This document shows, one piece after another, positions 18,769 through 28,297 of a DNA stretch of 64,000 nt. The number at the start of each line of letters is the position of its first letter. The stretch's first letter is position 1. The stretch spans positions 33,674-97,673 of the forward strand of contig CALSTB010000008.1 in NCBI GenBank assembly GCA_943789165.1, in the 5' to 3' direction. Position numbers and translations under genes: made by a program. This DNA comes from an uncultured Bacteroidia bacterium. GTDB lineage: Bacteria > Bacteroidota > Bacteroidia > NS11-12g > UBA9320. Below the pieces are notes generated by a model. That model was not told the origin of the DNA and made no database searches. It saw only the letters and a program-made list of their open reading frames with translations.

Positions 18769-19578
18769 ATGAAAAGAAATTTTAAAACACTCCTATTAAC
18801 TGTACTTACCCTCGCAATCGGATTTAGTGGTTGTAAGGATGAAGATGGAAATAAAAAAGCGGTTAATTTTTTTACACTACAAGATGATATCGATTTTGGT
18901 GCTCAGGTAGCAGCAGAAATTGAATCAGATCCAGTGAACTTTCCGATTTTAGACAGTGCTTCTTATCCTGAAGCATACGAGCATTTAAGACGTATCACTG
19001 ATACCATATTAAACAGCGGTAAAGTAGAATATAGAGAAGAGTTTGTATGGCAGACCAAAATCATTGAAGACGATTCAACATTGAACGCTTTCTGTACACC
19101 AGGTGGGTACATTTATGTATACACAGGTCTAATCAAGTTTTTGGAAAGTGAAGATGAGTTGGCAGGTGTCATGGGACATGAAATTGCGCATGCAGATGAG
19201 AGACATTCGACGGAAGCGCTTACGAAGCAATATGGAACTGACGTGTTGTTCGCCATTTTATTTGGTAACGACCAAGGAACTTTAGCACAAGTGGCAAAGG
19301 GAATGATTGGATTGAAATACAGTCGCAACAATGAATCTGAGGCTGATATGCGTTCAGTGGATTATTTATATCCAACTCAATATGACGCACGTGGGGCTGC
19401 AAGATTTTTTGAGAAACTGATTGCCCAAGGTGGCGGTAGTGGACCAGAATTCTTAAGCACACACCCAAACCCAGAAAACAGAGTTGCTGACATAATTTCT
19501 TATTGGGAAGATAAAGGAAGTAAGGAAGGCGAGCGATTTGAGGATCGTTATAAAGATTTTAAAAATAGTTTACCATAA
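18769..19578 (+). CDS. M48 family zinc metallopeptidase lipoprotein
   Basis: 269 residues. The lipoprotein signal ends at GFSGC. The HEXXH zinc motif is H137-E-I-A-H141, with the third ligand in NNESEAD near residue 190, as in the M48/HtpX-BepA group. A C-terminal STHPNPENR motif is typical of periplasmic BepA/LoiP-like and Oma1-like relatives. It is probably a periplasmic quality-control protease tethered to a membrane. Its place directly after tamL fits an outer-membrane maintenance role (inference). A terminator follows. Confidence 0.93.
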   Translation: MKRNFKTLLLTVLTLAIGFSGCKDEDGNKKAVNFFTLQDDIDFGAQVAAEIESDPVNFPILDSASYPEAYEHLRRITDTILNSGKVEYREEFVWQTKIIEDDSTLNAFCTPGGYIYVYTGLIKFLESEDELAGVMGHEIAHADERHSTEALTKQYGTDVLFAILFGNDQGTLAQVAKGMIGLKYSRNNESEADMRSVDYLYPTQYDARGAARFFEKLIAQGGGSGPEFLSTHPNPENRVADIISYWEDKGSKEGERFEDRYKDFKNSLP

Positions 19579-19600
19579 TAACTGGCAAAACGAAAGCACT

Positions 19601-19635
19601 AAAAGCCTTTTTGCCGTTGCAGAAAGGCTTTTTTT
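19601..19635 (+). terminator. Rho-independent terminator after the M48 gene
   Basis: AAAAGCCTTT (19601-19610) pairs with AAAGGCTTTT across a GC-containing loop, followed by a T-tract to 19635. It separates the M48 gene from lysA. Confidence 0.8.
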
Positions 19636-19653
19636 ATACAAGGTTTAAAAGAA

Positions 19654-20886
19654 ATGGAATTAAAAGAAACAAGTTATCAGATCCAAGGGGTTGATTTACT
19701 TAACGTAGCAAATGAATTTGGCTCACCAATTTATGTGTATGATGCAGATAAGATTGTAAGTCAATATAAACAGTTGTGTACCGCGTTTAAGGGAGTTGAT
19801 CTTAAGATAAAATACGCTTGTAAGGCTTTAACCAATATCAACATCCTAAAATTGCTTCGCCAGCAAGGTTGTGGGTTGGATACCGTTTCCATTCAAGAAG
19901 TTATGCTAGGTCTCGAAGCTGGTTTTGAACCTCATGAAATTCTATACACACCCAACTGTGTGTCGTTTGATGAAATTAAAAGAGCCGTAGATGTTGGCGT
20001 ACAAATCAACATCGATAATATTTCCATATTGGAACAATTTGGCGATAAATATGGATCATCGGTTCCTGTTTGTATCCGCTTAAATCCACATATAATGGCT
20101 GGTGGTCACTCACATATTTCAGTGGGACATATCGACTCTAAGTTTGGGGTTTCGATCCATCAAGTGCCGCATTTATTGCGTGTGGTAAAAACCTATAACA
20201 TTAAGGTGAACGGTTTACACATGCATACTGGCTCGGATATTTTGGACGCTGAAGTGTTTTTAATAGGAGCGGAGCTACTGTTTAACGTGGCCAAGGAGTT
20301 TAAAGATCTTGAGTTCATGGATTTCGGATCAGGCTTTAAGGTGGGATATCGTCCTGGTGACGTAACGACAGACATAGCGGCATTAGGTAAGAAAATAACC
20401 AAACGGTTTAACGAATTCTGTGCTGAATACGGCAGAAAATTGGAACTGTGGTTTGAACCTGGCAAGTTTTTGGTAAGTGAATCAGGATATTTTTTAGTGC
20501 GGGCAAACGTCATCAAACAAACAACTTCAACCGTTTTTGTTGGGGTTGATAGTGGACAAAACCATTTGCTCAGGCCAAAGTTATACGATGCATATCATCA
20601 AATTACCAACTTGAGCAATCCTAAAGGTACCAAACGCATTTATTCTGTGGTTGGTTATATCTGTGAAACAGATACGTTGGCGTACGACCGACAATTAAAC
20701 GAAGTGCGTGAAGGGGATATTTTGGCGATTCATAATGCGGGTGCTTATGCCATCAGCATGAGTTCCAATTATAATTCTCGGTATCGACCAGCAGAAGTGA
20801 TGATTTATAAAGGAAAGGCACATTTAATCCGTAACCGCGAAACATTTGAGGATTTAATACGTGGCCAAGTAGCCATGGAGATGTAA
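19654..20886 (+). CDS. lysA: Diaminopimelate decarboxylase
   Basis: 410 residues. A PLP-dependent fold III decarboxylase that converts meso-diaminopimelate to L-lysine. The PLP lysine is K57 in YACKALT. The glycine-rich phosphate loop region (FGSGFKVGYRPGD) and the substrate/PLP motif CETDTLAYDR with GAYAISM are present. Length is normal for the family. It lies alone after the M48 terminator, with its ATG 18 nt after the terminator T-tract, so its promoter may overlap that region. No lesion is visible. Confidence 0.95.
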   Translation: MELKETSYQIQGVDLLNVANEFGSPIYVYDADKIVSQYKQLCTAFKGVDLKIKYACKALTNINILKLLRQQGCGLDTVSIQEVMLGLEAGFEPHEILYTPNCVSFDEIKRAVDVGVQINIDNISILEQFGDKYGSSVPVCIRLNPHIMAGGHSHISVGHIDSKFGVSIHQVPHLLRVVKTYNIKVNGLHMHTGSDILDAEVFLIGAELLFNVAKEFKDLEFMDFGSGFKVGYRPGDVTTDIAALGKKITKRFNEFCAEYGRKLELWFEPGKFLVSESGYFLVRANVIKQTTSTVFVGVDSGQNHLLRPKLYDAYHQITNLSNPKGTKRIYSVVGYICETDTLAYDRQLNEVREGDILAIHNAGAYAISMSSNYNSRYRPAEVMIYKGKAHLIRNRETFEDLIRGQVAMEM

Positions 20887-20953
20887 AAATTACATTCCAC
20901 CTCTTCTTTGCGTGATGTAATTTCCTAACTTGCAGGGAATCAAACCAAAGAAT

Positions 20954-23107
20954 ATGAAACGTTTTACCTTCCTAGCGGCCACATTTCTTCTTGTACTAAG
21001 TGCGTATTCACAGAACTCCGCGAATCGATTAACCGTCCTTCCTCCGGATATTGGCTTATGGTCAGATGGAGATGACGCGTTTTTTGAATCTATCCAACTT
21101 ACAGTAACACCACAAACGTCATATGCCGAAGTGGTTATCGACCTAAAGTTAAGCGCTGAGCTATCACAGTATAGTAGTCGTAATGACTCATTGGAATTGT
21201 TGTATAAGTTTATGTTGCCAAGCGGAACCATCATGAATGGAGCCAGTCTGTGGATGGATGGTATTGAGGTTGAAGCGGTGTTGTATGAAAAAGGGGAGGC
21301 TCAGGTGATTTACGAGTCGTTTGTCATTCGTCGGACTGATCCGTTGATTATCTATAAAGATGGCAATCACTATGAGGCTAGGATATTTCCTTTACTGAAT
21401 CCGGGAAATCGTCAGATGCAGATGAAGCTTCTTATTCCAATTACACAAAATAGCAAAGGTGGATTTCTAAATCTGCCACTAGAAATGTTTGAACAACAAC
21501 TGACTGCCAATCATATTAGACCTGTTCAAGTGAGAATAGCAGATAAGGAAAAATGGGGGAAACCCAAATTAAGTAGTGAAGTTACAATCATTGAAAATCA
21601 AGATAATTTCGAATATCAGATTACCAATAGAGGTGGGATAAACGACGTACTTCAATTTCCAGATTATAGACCTGAGAATAGATTTAACATGTATTTGGAT
21701 GATTTCACAGGCGAGCAGTTTTTCGAAATGGTATTGGCTGATTCAAACACAAAAGGAATTCCGAAGAAAGTGGTGTTTGTCATCGACCACATCAGAAAAA
21801 GCAACCTATATGATTTTTGTCCAGCTTTTGAAGTTGGGCAACTGTTAAAAAATAGACTGATAAATACGCTGAATGTGGGAGACTCCTTTAATTTTATCTA
21901 TTACGCTGGTGATGCTGCGCACTTATATTCACCGACATGGATATCAGCGGATTCAGTTTCTTTCCATTATGCGTTAAATGGATTACCTGATGGGCAACGG
22001 GTCACAAAGAATGAAGATAACACGATCGACTTATTGGAAGAGTCGATAAAATTCATCAATGAACATGGCGCGCAAGGGACTATTTTTACACTTACAAGTG
22101 CTGAAGCTTTTGATAATTCTCCAACAAGAATAAATAAGACGGCGAATGAATTATTGGGTAAGATGGCCCAAAACTATCCGTTCGTGACCGTAGAAATTAT
22201 GGAGGATGTACGAGCTGCATTCAATCAGAACGGTTCATATTCCTTTAACAATCACTTCTTCTTTAGCAAGTTATCTAACCAAACCCAAGGTGTTTTTATA
22301 AAAAGGCATTTAATAGACATAGAAACCAATTGGTGGTGGAGTTATGACGCTAAAATTTTGTCGTTAGATTATGTGTTAGACCAAGGCTTTGGTTACATCC
22401 AAAACTACTATGATTTTGTCACGTATAATTATGACTTTAACGATGGCTTATTGTACAACAAACATTTGGTTGTGAGTCAAACGGAACAAAGACCTGGAGA
22501 TGCAACAACGATTGTTGGCCAATACTTTGGTAATTCGTCCAATACAATTGAAGTTGAAATGGCACGTTCGATTGGTGGTACGATGTATAGAAATAAGGTC
22601 CAGATTGCTGGTTCGACCGGAGCGTCGTCTATCCGACAATTGTGGGCAGGTATGCACCTAAATAGCTTAATGACTCCAAATATTACACCGACGCAAAAAG
22701 CTATGGTTGTGAACAAAAGCATTGAGTATAATGTGTTAACTGATTTTACTGCGTTTTTGGCACTTGAGCCAGATTCGATTATTATGTCGTATAACCTTCG
22801 GGACTTTCCTTTGTTGGACGTAAACGACGCTGTAAAGGAAAGTGATATCACAGTTGCGGCGTACCCGAATCCATTTGGGCAATCTTTGAATGTTTCTCTG
22901 AACGGCGAACAAATTGTTGGACAACGATGGACGATTACCGTAATCGATTTAACGGGAAGAAAACTAGGAAGTCAGGCTGGCATCATAGAGGCATCTAAAC
23001 AGCAAATAGATCTCTCACAACTTGCTCAATCATTGTCCCAAGGCATCTATATCATGCAAGTGCAAATTGGGTCACAAGTACAGTCGATGAGAATTGTGAA
23101 GGAATAA
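20954..23107 (+). CDS. Secreted VIT-domain protein with T9SS sorting domain
   Basis: 717 residues from the ATG at 20954, which gives the signal peptide MKRFTFLAATFLLVLSAYS. Residues about 55-170 resemble a vault/inter-alpha-trypsin (VIT) domain (FMLPSGTIMNGASLW, then EARIFPLLNPGNRQMQM). The middle part contains a degenerate von Willebrand A-like segment (KKVVFVIDHIRKSN), without a clear MIDAS DxSxS motif. A T9SS domain starts near residue 637 (AYPNPFGQSL). VIT-VWA proteins of Bacteroidota are usually exosortase- or membrane-linked, so a T9SS-exported form is of interest. The function is unknown; adhesion or protein binding is a guess. Confidence 0.75.
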   Translation: MKRFTFLAATFLLVLSAYSQNSANRLTVLPPDIGLWSDGDDAFFESIQLTVTPQTSYAEVVIDLKLSAELSQYSSRNDSLELLYKFMLPSGTIMNGASLWMDGIEVEAVLYEKGEAQVIYESFVIRRTDPLIIYKDGNHYEARIFPLLNPGNRQMQMKLLIPITQNSKGGFLNLPLEMFEQQLTANHIRPVQVRIADKEKWGKPKLSSEVTIIENQDNFEYQITNRGGINDVLQFPDYRPENRFNMYLDDFTGEQFFEMVLADSNTKGIPKKVVFVIDHIRKSNLYDFCPAFEVGQLLKNRLINTLNVGDSFNFIYYAGDAAHLYSPTWISADSVSFHYALNGLPDGQRVTKNEDNTIDLLEESIKFINEHGAQGTIFTLTSAEAFDNSPTRINKTANELLGKMAQNYPFVTVEIMEDVRAAFNQNGSYSFNNHFFFSKLSNQTQGVFIKRHLIDIETNWWWSYDAKILSLDYVLDQGFGYIQNYYDFVTYNYDFNDGLLYNKHLVVSQTEQRPGDATTIVGQYFGNSSNTIEVEMARSIGGTMYRNKVQIAGSTGASSIRQLWAGMHLNSLMTPNITPTQKAMVVNKSIEYNVLTDFTAFLALEPDSIIMSYNLRDFPLLDVNDAVKESDITVAAYPNPFGQSLNVSLNGEQIVGQRWTITVIDLTGRKLGSQAGIIEASKQQIDLSQLAQSLSQGIYIMQVQIGSQVQSMRIVKE

Positions 23108-23133
23108 TCTGATTACGAATAAGGCGTAGAAAT

Positions 23134-23466
23134 TTGAAAACATCATTGAAGGTATGTCTGAGTATTCCTTCCATTTTGGTTTTGGTTTATGTGTGGACTT
23201 TTGTTTTTCCAGAAGAATTTCAATGGTTAGTCCCATCGATGAATGCATATTATACCCAATTAAGTGTTCTTCAAGGTTTAAGACTCATTCAAGTTGTCAT
23301 ATTGATTAAAAAACTAATGTCATTCAAGACTTTAGAAAAGTCGAAAAAGTCAGATTGGGTTTGGTATTTGATTATCTTCAATACCATCGCTTGTTTAATA
23401 TTTATCTGGAAAAAGATGGATGAGTTTGAGCGAGGACAAACAGAAAAAAAGATTGATGTTGCGTAG
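23134..23466 (+). CDS. Small hydrophobic membrane protein, unknown
   Basis: 110 residues with a TTG start. There are three hydrophobic segments, near residues 8-26, 45-60 and 74-92, and a charged C-terminus (KKMDEFERGQTEKK). It lies 26 nt after the VIT-domain gene on the same strand and may be cotranscribed. I do not recognise the family. It is short but has the composition of a real membrane protein, with no overlapping alternative. Confidence 0.6.
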   Translation: MKTSLKVCLSIPSILVLVYVWTFVFPEEFQWLVPSMNAYYTQLSVLQGLRLIQVVILIKKLMSFKTLEKSKKSDWVWYLIIFNTIACLIFIWKKMDEFERGQTEKKIDVA

Positions 23467-23508
23467 TGATTTGTTTACAAGCCCGAATCGGTTAACCCAT
23501 GAAGTTAT

Positions 23509-24396
23509 TTAGGAAAGAACAGTAAGTTCTTCACCTTCTTTACGCTTGCGTTTCCACCTTTTGTGTGTCCATAACCAGTAGGCAGGGTCTGCGTTTATTT
23601 GTTGTTCTAACCGTTTGGTGTGTTCCAAGCTGATAAAACCATGTGGTGTTTCACTTGGGTTGTCGGTGATCAACGACATTTCAAAACTATAGTGACCACG
23701 TTTTTCACGCTGTATGGCGCCATATACCACTGGATAGTTATACTTCTTGGCATAACGTTCGGTTCCAAATGCAATGGCAGTTTCTTGGTTTAAAAAGGTA
23801 GTCCAAATTACGTTTTTGTTGTATGTAGGACTCTGGTCTGCGCCGAATACCGTAGCGGTATTATTCACACTTTCTTCTTCAAAAAACTTACTTGAATCTT
23901 TGGTAGTGACCATTTTGATGCCATACTTGCTTCGCGAGCTTAGCATGACTTTATTAAAAAATGGGTCGGTGAGTTTTGAAAACAAAGCCACCGTTTGGTG
24001 TTTGATTTTTAGGTCTAACGAAATCGCGATGATTTCCCAATTGCTGTAATGGCCTCCAACCAAAATGACGCTCTGACCTTTTTCGGCAAAGGCATCAATG
24101 AGTTCTGGATTTTTGACCGTTAAGCGTTTAAGTGCCTGTTGTTTTGAAATGCTGAAAAACTTAACACTTTCAACAATTATGTCTGCGAGGTGTTTGTAAA
24201 ACTGCTTGGCAATGGCATTGATTTCCTTATCCGACTTGTCAGGAAAGGAATTGCTCAAATTGGTAACGACTACTTTTTTTCGATAACCAACGATATGGAA
24301 TAACACGAAGGACAAAAAGTTAGAGATACCATACAATACCCAAAAAGGTAATAGGGATATTGGTTTGATGACCACGTAAAATAGAATTCTACTCAT
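23509..24396 (-). CDS. Lysophospholipid/lipid A acyltransferase (LpxL/HtrB family)
   Basis: 295 residues. An N-terminal membrane segment is followed by the acyltransferase signature GGHYSNWEI (H-x4-E) near residue 116, then an FGADQSP segment and a conserved WTHKRWKRK near the C-terminus (cf. the W-x-H-RR-W motif of the family). It would add a secondary acyl chain to lipid A at the inner membrane. It is the last gene in the minus-strand run rpsP-rimM-acyltransferase, 8 nt after rimM. Substrate chain length cannot be read. Confidence 0.9.
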   Translation of the reverse strand: MSRILFYVVIKPISLLPFWVLYGISNFLSFVLFHIVGYRKKVVVTNLSNSFPDKSDKEINAIAKQFYKHLADIIVESVKFFSISKQQALKRLTVKNPELIDAFAEKGQSVILVGGHYSNWEIIAISLDLKIKHQTVALFSKLTDPFFNKVMLSSRSKYGIKMVTTKDSSKFFEEESVNNTATVFGADQSPTYNKNVIWTTFLNQETAIAFGTERYAKKYNYPVVYGAIQREKRGHYSFEMSLITDNPSETPHGFISLEHTKRLEQQINADPAYWLWTHKRWKRKRKEGEELTVLS

Positions 24397-24404
24397 ACGT
24401 ACTT

Positions 24405-24905
24405 TTATTCAAGCGTAATTAATCCTTCTGGTAAATTGAATAAGATGGTTCTTTTGGATTCATCAATGGATTCGATTAACTCTTCGACAAATGGAATCAA
24501 TAAATCTCGGCCTTGATACTCCACTAAGATAATGTCTTGGGCAGCATTTTCCATAATCTCCTTAATGGTACCAAGCGGGCCTATGGTGGTATCTATTACT
24601 TCGAAACCAACAAAACTGTCTTCTTCCTCGTCTACCGTTTCTATTGCCGGTAAGTACAACGACTTACTCAAAAAAAGTTGTGCTTGTTCAAGAGTATCAA
24701 CATCTTGAAGCTTAACGATGTGTGGATTTGATTTAGAAATTTCTAGTAAAAAAAAAGGAACCGGTTTATGATCAAACATCATAAAGACCGGTTCCTTTGA
24801 GTCAATTTCTATACCGTTGAATAATTCAAATCTCAACTTGCCTTCGTACCCGTGGGTTTTGATGACACGACCAACTTCGGTTAATGGGCCGGTTGAGAAT
24901 ATCAT
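24405..24905 (-). CDS. rimM: Ribosome maturation factor RimM
   Basis: 166 residues. An N-terminal RimM beta-barrel (GRVIKTHGYEGKLRFEL) and a C-terminal PRC-barrel with DILLVEY-like (QDIILVEYQG) and DLLIPFVEELI motifs are present. It assists 16S 3' domain processing and S19/S13 assembly in the 30S subunit. It lies 6 nt downstream of rpsP, the usual bacterial pairing with S16. Length is normal. Confidence 0.96.
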   Translation of the reverse strand: MIFSTGPLTEVGRVIKTHGYEGKLRFELFNGIEIDSKEPVFMMFDHKPVPFFLLEISKSNPHIVKLQDVDTLEQAQLFLSKSLYLPAIETVDEEEDSFVGFEVIDTTIGPLGTIKEIMENAAQDIILVEYQGRDLLIPFVEELIESIDESKRTILFNLPEGLITLE

Positions 24906-24911
24906 ATGAAT

Positions 24912-25571
24912 CTACTCAGCTGGTTTTTCAGCTTCTTCAGCAGGTGCTTCCTCTGCTGCAGGCGCTTCTTCCGCTGCAGGTGCCTCTACCTCAGCAACTG
25001 GTTCTTCAACAGGAGCTTCTTCAGCAACTGGTGCTTCTTCAACCGCTGGTGCTTCTTCAGTCACCTCTACTTCTGCAACTTCTTCAGTCGCTTCTTCTAC
25101 TTCTTCCGCAAGAGGAGAGTTTTTAGCCAAAATAGCTTTTTCTCTTTCTGCTCTAATCTTAGATTCACGCTCAAATACTTCAGCGTCTGCAGCTGCTTTT
25201 GCATCTGCTAACTGTGTTTTCTTGGCGTCAATTTGAGATGCTTTGTTTTCAACCCACGCGTTGAATTTTGTTTCAACTTCTTCAACTGGGAAAGCGCCTT
25301 TGGCAGCTCCCTTTAGAAGGTGGTTTTTGTACATAGCACCCTTGTAACTTAGAATCGCTCTTACCGTGTCTGTTGGTTGAGCTCCGTTTTGTAGCCACTG
25401 CACAGATTTGTCAAGGTCGAGGTCAATTGTTGCCGGGTTTGTGTTCGGGTTATACGAACCAACTCGTTCAATAAATCTACCATCCCTTGGAGCACGTGCA
25501 TCCGCCGCCACAATGTAGTAAAAAGGCTTTCTCTTTCGCCCTTTTCTTAATAATCTTAATTTAACTGACAT
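24912..25571 (-). CDS. rpsP: 30S ribosomal protein S16 with long acidic C-terminal tail
   Basis: 219 residues from the ATG at 25569-25571; upstream in-frame starts would add non-conserved residues. Residues 1-80 are a canonical S16 (VKLRLLRKGRKRKPFYYIV). Residues about 80-150 form a helical, coiled-coil-like extension. The last 70 residues are nearly all Glu, Ala, Pro and Val in EEAP-like repeats. Extended S16 tails are a known bacteroidete feature. It heads the rpsP-rimM-acyltransferase run. The tail repeats make the DNA GC- and purine-biased locally and create long antisense ORFs that are not genes. Confidence 0.96.
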   Translation of the reverse strand: MSVKLRLLRKGRKRKPFYYIVAADARAPRDGRFIERVGSYNPNTNPATIDLDLDKSVQWLQNGAQPTDTVRAILSYKGAMYKNHLLKGAAKGAFPVEEVETKFNAWVENKASQIDAKKTQLADAKAAADAEVFERESKIRAEREKAILAKNSPLAEEVEEATEEVAEVEVTEEAPAVEEAPVAEEAPVEEPVAEVEAPAAEEAPAAEEAPAEEAEKPAE

Positions 25572-25986
25572 ATTATATAATTTGTTAAAACGCTGGGTCT
25601 CCATTCCAGCGGGCTGCGAAGGTCGTATTTGTAGTTGAGTTATACAAATAAATGTAGAACACATTATTTGTATTTAGTTAAAAACTAAAAGTGAGTCCAT
25701 GAGAAAGTCTCAAATCCAGTTATATCAACGAGTTTGGTGGGTACAAATGTAAGGTCACTTCAGGGTTTAATTGAATTTTTGTCAATTTATTAGCCAGTTT
25801 TTAGCTGTCGCGTTTACAGTTAATCGATTTTTAACATAACAATTCAGACGACAACAGGTCTTGAGTCACTTACACATGATTCTAAAAGGGCATCATCAAA
25901 CGGCATTCTCATCAACATTTTAACCTAATTAATCGAATACCTCTCATCGATGGAATGGATGCAGTAAATTTGGCAAAATTTAAGCG
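25572..25986. other. Intergenic region between divergent rpsP and the ABC operon
   Basis: 415 bp without a coding frame. It should hold the promoters of both flanking operons. TAAATTTG at 25965-25972 fits a -7 box for the ABC operon, 14 nt before its TTG start. I see no RNA element, repeat or terminator in the remainder. Confidence 0.5.
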
Positions 25987-26652
25987 TTGATTGAAATAAG
26001 CGGCATCGAAAAGTCATACAAAACAGGTTCAAATTTTTTGAAGGTGTTAAAAGGTATCGACATCGATATACAAGATGGTGAGTTGGTGAGTATCATGGGT
26101 TCTTCAGGATCTGGGAAATCAACTCTATTGAATATTCTAGGTATTCTGGATTCTTATGATGCAGGATCCTACACGATTGATGGACAACTCATTCGTGACT
26201 TGTCTGAGACCGAGGCGGCTAAATTCCGTGGGAATTATATTGGCTTCGTATTCCAATCTTTCAATCTCATTTCATTTAAAACAGCCCTTGAAAACGTTGC
26301 GCTACCCTTATACTACAAAGGTGTGAGCAAAAAGAAACGTAATGAAATGGCACTCGAATACCTCGACAAAGTGGGCTTAAAACCGTGGGCACATCACAAA
26401 CCAAATGAGTTAAGTGGTGGACAAAAGCAACGTGTCGCCATAGCTAGAGCGTTGATCACTGAACCCAGACTCATTTTGGCCGATGAACCTACTGGTGCAC
26501 TTGATTCGGTAACGTCGCAAGAGGTTTTAGACTTATTGAAATCCATCAACAAAGAAGGAAAGACCATCATTATCGTAACGCACGAGCAAGAAATAGCCGA
26601 TCAAACAGATCGCATTATCATGTTAAAAGACGGAATGGTGTTGAACGACTAA
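25987..26652 (+). CDS. ABC transporter ATP-binding protein, MacB/LolD type
   Basis: 221 residues with a TTG start. Walker A is GSSGSGKST (about residues 38-46), the Q-loop follows, the signature is LSGGQKQR (about 141) and Walker B is LILADEPTGALD. Members of the MacB/LolD/FtsE class drive MacB-type mechanotransmission. The stop codon overlaps the ATG of the permease by one base (TAATG), so the two are translationally coupled. No membrane-fusion protein is adjacent. Confidence 0.93.
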   Translation: MIEISGIEKSYKTGSNFLKVLKGIDIDIQDGELVSIMGSSGSGKSTLLNILGILDSYDAGSYTIDGQLIRDLSETEAAKFRGNYIGFVFQSFNLISFKTALENVALPLYYKGVSKKKRNEMALEYLDKVGLKPWAHHKPNELSGGQKQRVAIARALITEPRLILADEPTGALDSVTSQEVLDLLKSINKEGKTIIIVTHEQEIADQTDRIIMLKDGMVLND

Positions 26653-27878
26653 TGGAGCGTTTAGGAGAAATATTTCAGAGTATGATGACTAACAAGTTGC
26701 GTACTTTCCTCACAGGGTTCTGTGTGGCTTGGGGGATATTTATGCTCGTATTATTACTCGGAGTTGGAAATGGTTTGCAAAATGGTACCAAAGAACAGTT
26801 TAAAGACGATGCTATTAACAGTATATCTGTAAATCCGGGCCAGACTAGTTTAAGTTATGACGGCCTTTTACCAGGCAGAAGAATTGACATGCACAATGCC
26901 GACTATGACTTGATTAAACGAGAAATTGCTGGTATCGATAAAATATCAGCCCGCGTGGCTCAATGGAGGTCGTTCATTGTATCGTATGAAGACAAATCTG
27001 CCGCATACCGCGTTCGTGGTGTACACCCAGATCACCAATTTGTAGAAAAAACAATCATTGTTCAAGGTAGATACATTAATGAATCTGACATAAAAGAACA
27101 CAGGAAGGTATGTGTGATTAGTGTGGTCATAAAAAATGAATTGTTTGGTGAAGCCAACCCACTTGGCGAATGGATTAGTTTGAGCGGAACTTCGTGTCGG
27201 GTTGTTGGTATTTTTGAGGATGCGGGTAGCGAAGGTGAAAACGGCGTGTTGTATATGCCTATTTCAACAGCCCAACTGGCTTTTGGAAGATCAGATGTCA
27301 TAGATCGACTTGTGTTTACAACTGGTGACGCCAACCTAGAAGAGACGCAAGCAATGGCAAATCAAGTACTGGAATTGATGGCCGCCAAATACCATTTTTC
27401 GAAAGACGATCCACGTGCCATGCGGATTAGAAATAATTTTGAGCAATACAACAGAATTTCGAAGACCATTGATTTATTAAAAACCTTTTCATGGTTGATA
27501 GGCATACTCACCATTTTTGCAGGCATCATTGGTGTAAGCAATATCATGCTGATAACGGTTCAAGAAAGAACCAAGGAAATTGGCATACGTAAATCCATTG
27601 GGGCAACACCACTTTCTGTGGTCGCCATCATTGTTCAAGAATCTATTATCATCACGGGTATCTTTGGATATATCGGATTGTTTCTCGGCGTGGCTTTGTT
27701 GGAACTCATTGCTAAGTTTTTACCAAGCACAGGTGCCGTGTTCTCCAATCCAACTGTCGATTTTAAAACAGCCATCATTGCGCTTATTATCCTAATCGTA
27801 GCAGGTGGACTGGCCTCGTTGGGACCATCCATGAAAGCAGCGAATATTAAGCCTGTAGATGCTTTGGCGGCAGACTAA
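26652..27878 (+). CDS. ABC transporter permease, MacB/FtsX type
   Basis: 408 residues: TM1 near residues 13-35, a large periplasmic MacB_PCD domain (about 40-270) and three C-terminal TM helices in an FtsX domain (IGVSNIMLITVQERTKEIG, then two more). It ends AANIKPVDALAAD, typical of MacB-type permeases. It pairs with the preceding ATPase to couple ATP hydrolysis to periplasmic work such as export of peptides, antibiotics or lipoproteins. The substrate is not predictable. Confidence 0.93.
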   Translation: MERLGEIFQSMMTNKLRTFLTGFCVAWGIFMLVLLLGVGNGLQNGTKEQFKDDAINSISVNPGQTSLSYDGLLPGRRIDMHNADYDLIKREIAGIDKISARVAQWRSFIVSYEDKSAAYRVRGVHPDHQFVEKTIIVQGRYINESDIKEHRKVCVISVVIKNELFGEANPLGEWISLSGTSCRVVGIFEDAGSEGENGVLYMPISTAQLAFGRSDVIDRLVFTTGDANLEETQAMANQVLELMAAKYHFSKDDPRAMRIRNNFEQYNRISKTIDLLKTFSWLIGILTIFAGIIGVSNIMLITVQERTKEIGIRKSIGATPLSVVAIIVQESIIITGIFGYIGLFLGVALLELIAKFLPSTGAVFSNPTVDFKTAIIALIILIVAGGLASLGPSMKAANIKPVDALAAD

Positions 27879-27905
27879 AACGTAATTTAATTCAGTTCTT
27901 CTGGG

Positions 27906-27914
27906 TATATTTGC
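27906..27914 (+). promoter_or_regulatory. Putative -7 box of the small zinc-ribbon gene
   Basis: TATATTTGC matches the bacteroidete -7 consensus exactly and lies 14 nt before the ATG at 27929. The -33 region is weak. Confidence 0.4.
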
Positions 27915-27928
27915 TTTGCCGACGTACT

Positions 27929-28228
27929 ATGTTCAGTTTCAATTTTAGCCTTTTAGTCTACGTGTTTATTGCTATATTCTTGGTGTTAGCGGTTCTTATG
28001 TGCTATCAAGAAAGCAAAAGGAGACAGATTAACTTCTACATAGCCTTATTACTGAGTCTTGTTTTTACAACGATCATTAGCTATATCATTATTTTAAACA
28101 GTCCTCTAAGAGAGGCCAGAGGATGTGTGAGTTGTGGCAATACCAAAAATGAATCGGATGTTTGTGGTATGTGTGGGAATCTGGTGAAACGTGATGATTA
28201 CAAAATTGAGAGTCATTTAGTAGAATAG
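27929..28228 (+). CDS. Small membrane protein with C-terminal zinc ribbon, unknown
   Basis: 99 residues from the ATG at 27929, which lies just after a -7 box; the longer frame from 27911 would start inside that box. Two hydrophobic segments (about residues 5-27 and 36-60) are followed by a four-cysteine ribbon (CVSCG then CGMCG, 11 residues apart) near residues 72-88. The function is unknown. The downstream gene is convergent. Confidence 0.65.
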   Translation: MFSFNFSLLVYVFIAIFLVLAVLMCYQESKRRQINFYIALLLSLVFTTIISYIIILNSPLREARGCVSCGNTKNESDVCGMCGNLVKRDDYKIESHLVE

Positions 28229-28242
28229 AGTTAAAGATACTG

Positions 28243-28279
28243 CACAAAAAAAGGCCACTGAAATAAATCAATGGCCTTT
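28243..28279 (-). terminator. Rho-independent terminator of the sigma factor gene
   Basis: AAAGGCCACTG (28250-28260) and CAATGGCCTTT (28269-28279) pair with one mismatch around an 8-nt loop. Read on the minus strand, a run of T follows (28243-28250), so it ends the sigma factor transcript. It may also stop plus-strand transcription less well. Confidence 0.75.
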
Positions 28280-28297
28280 CAGATAAGTTTTTAATGC

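Noticed and set aside
20887..20923. Terminator after lysA from the AAATTACAT/ATGTAATTT inverted repeat
   Set aside because: The stem is AT-rich, the loop is 19 nt and no T-tract follows; stability is doubtful.
24884..25211. Plus-strand Leu/Gln-rich and Phe/Cys-rich ORFs antisense to rpsP
   Set aside because: They are mirror images of the EEAP-type low-complexity tail of S16 and have no independent motif.
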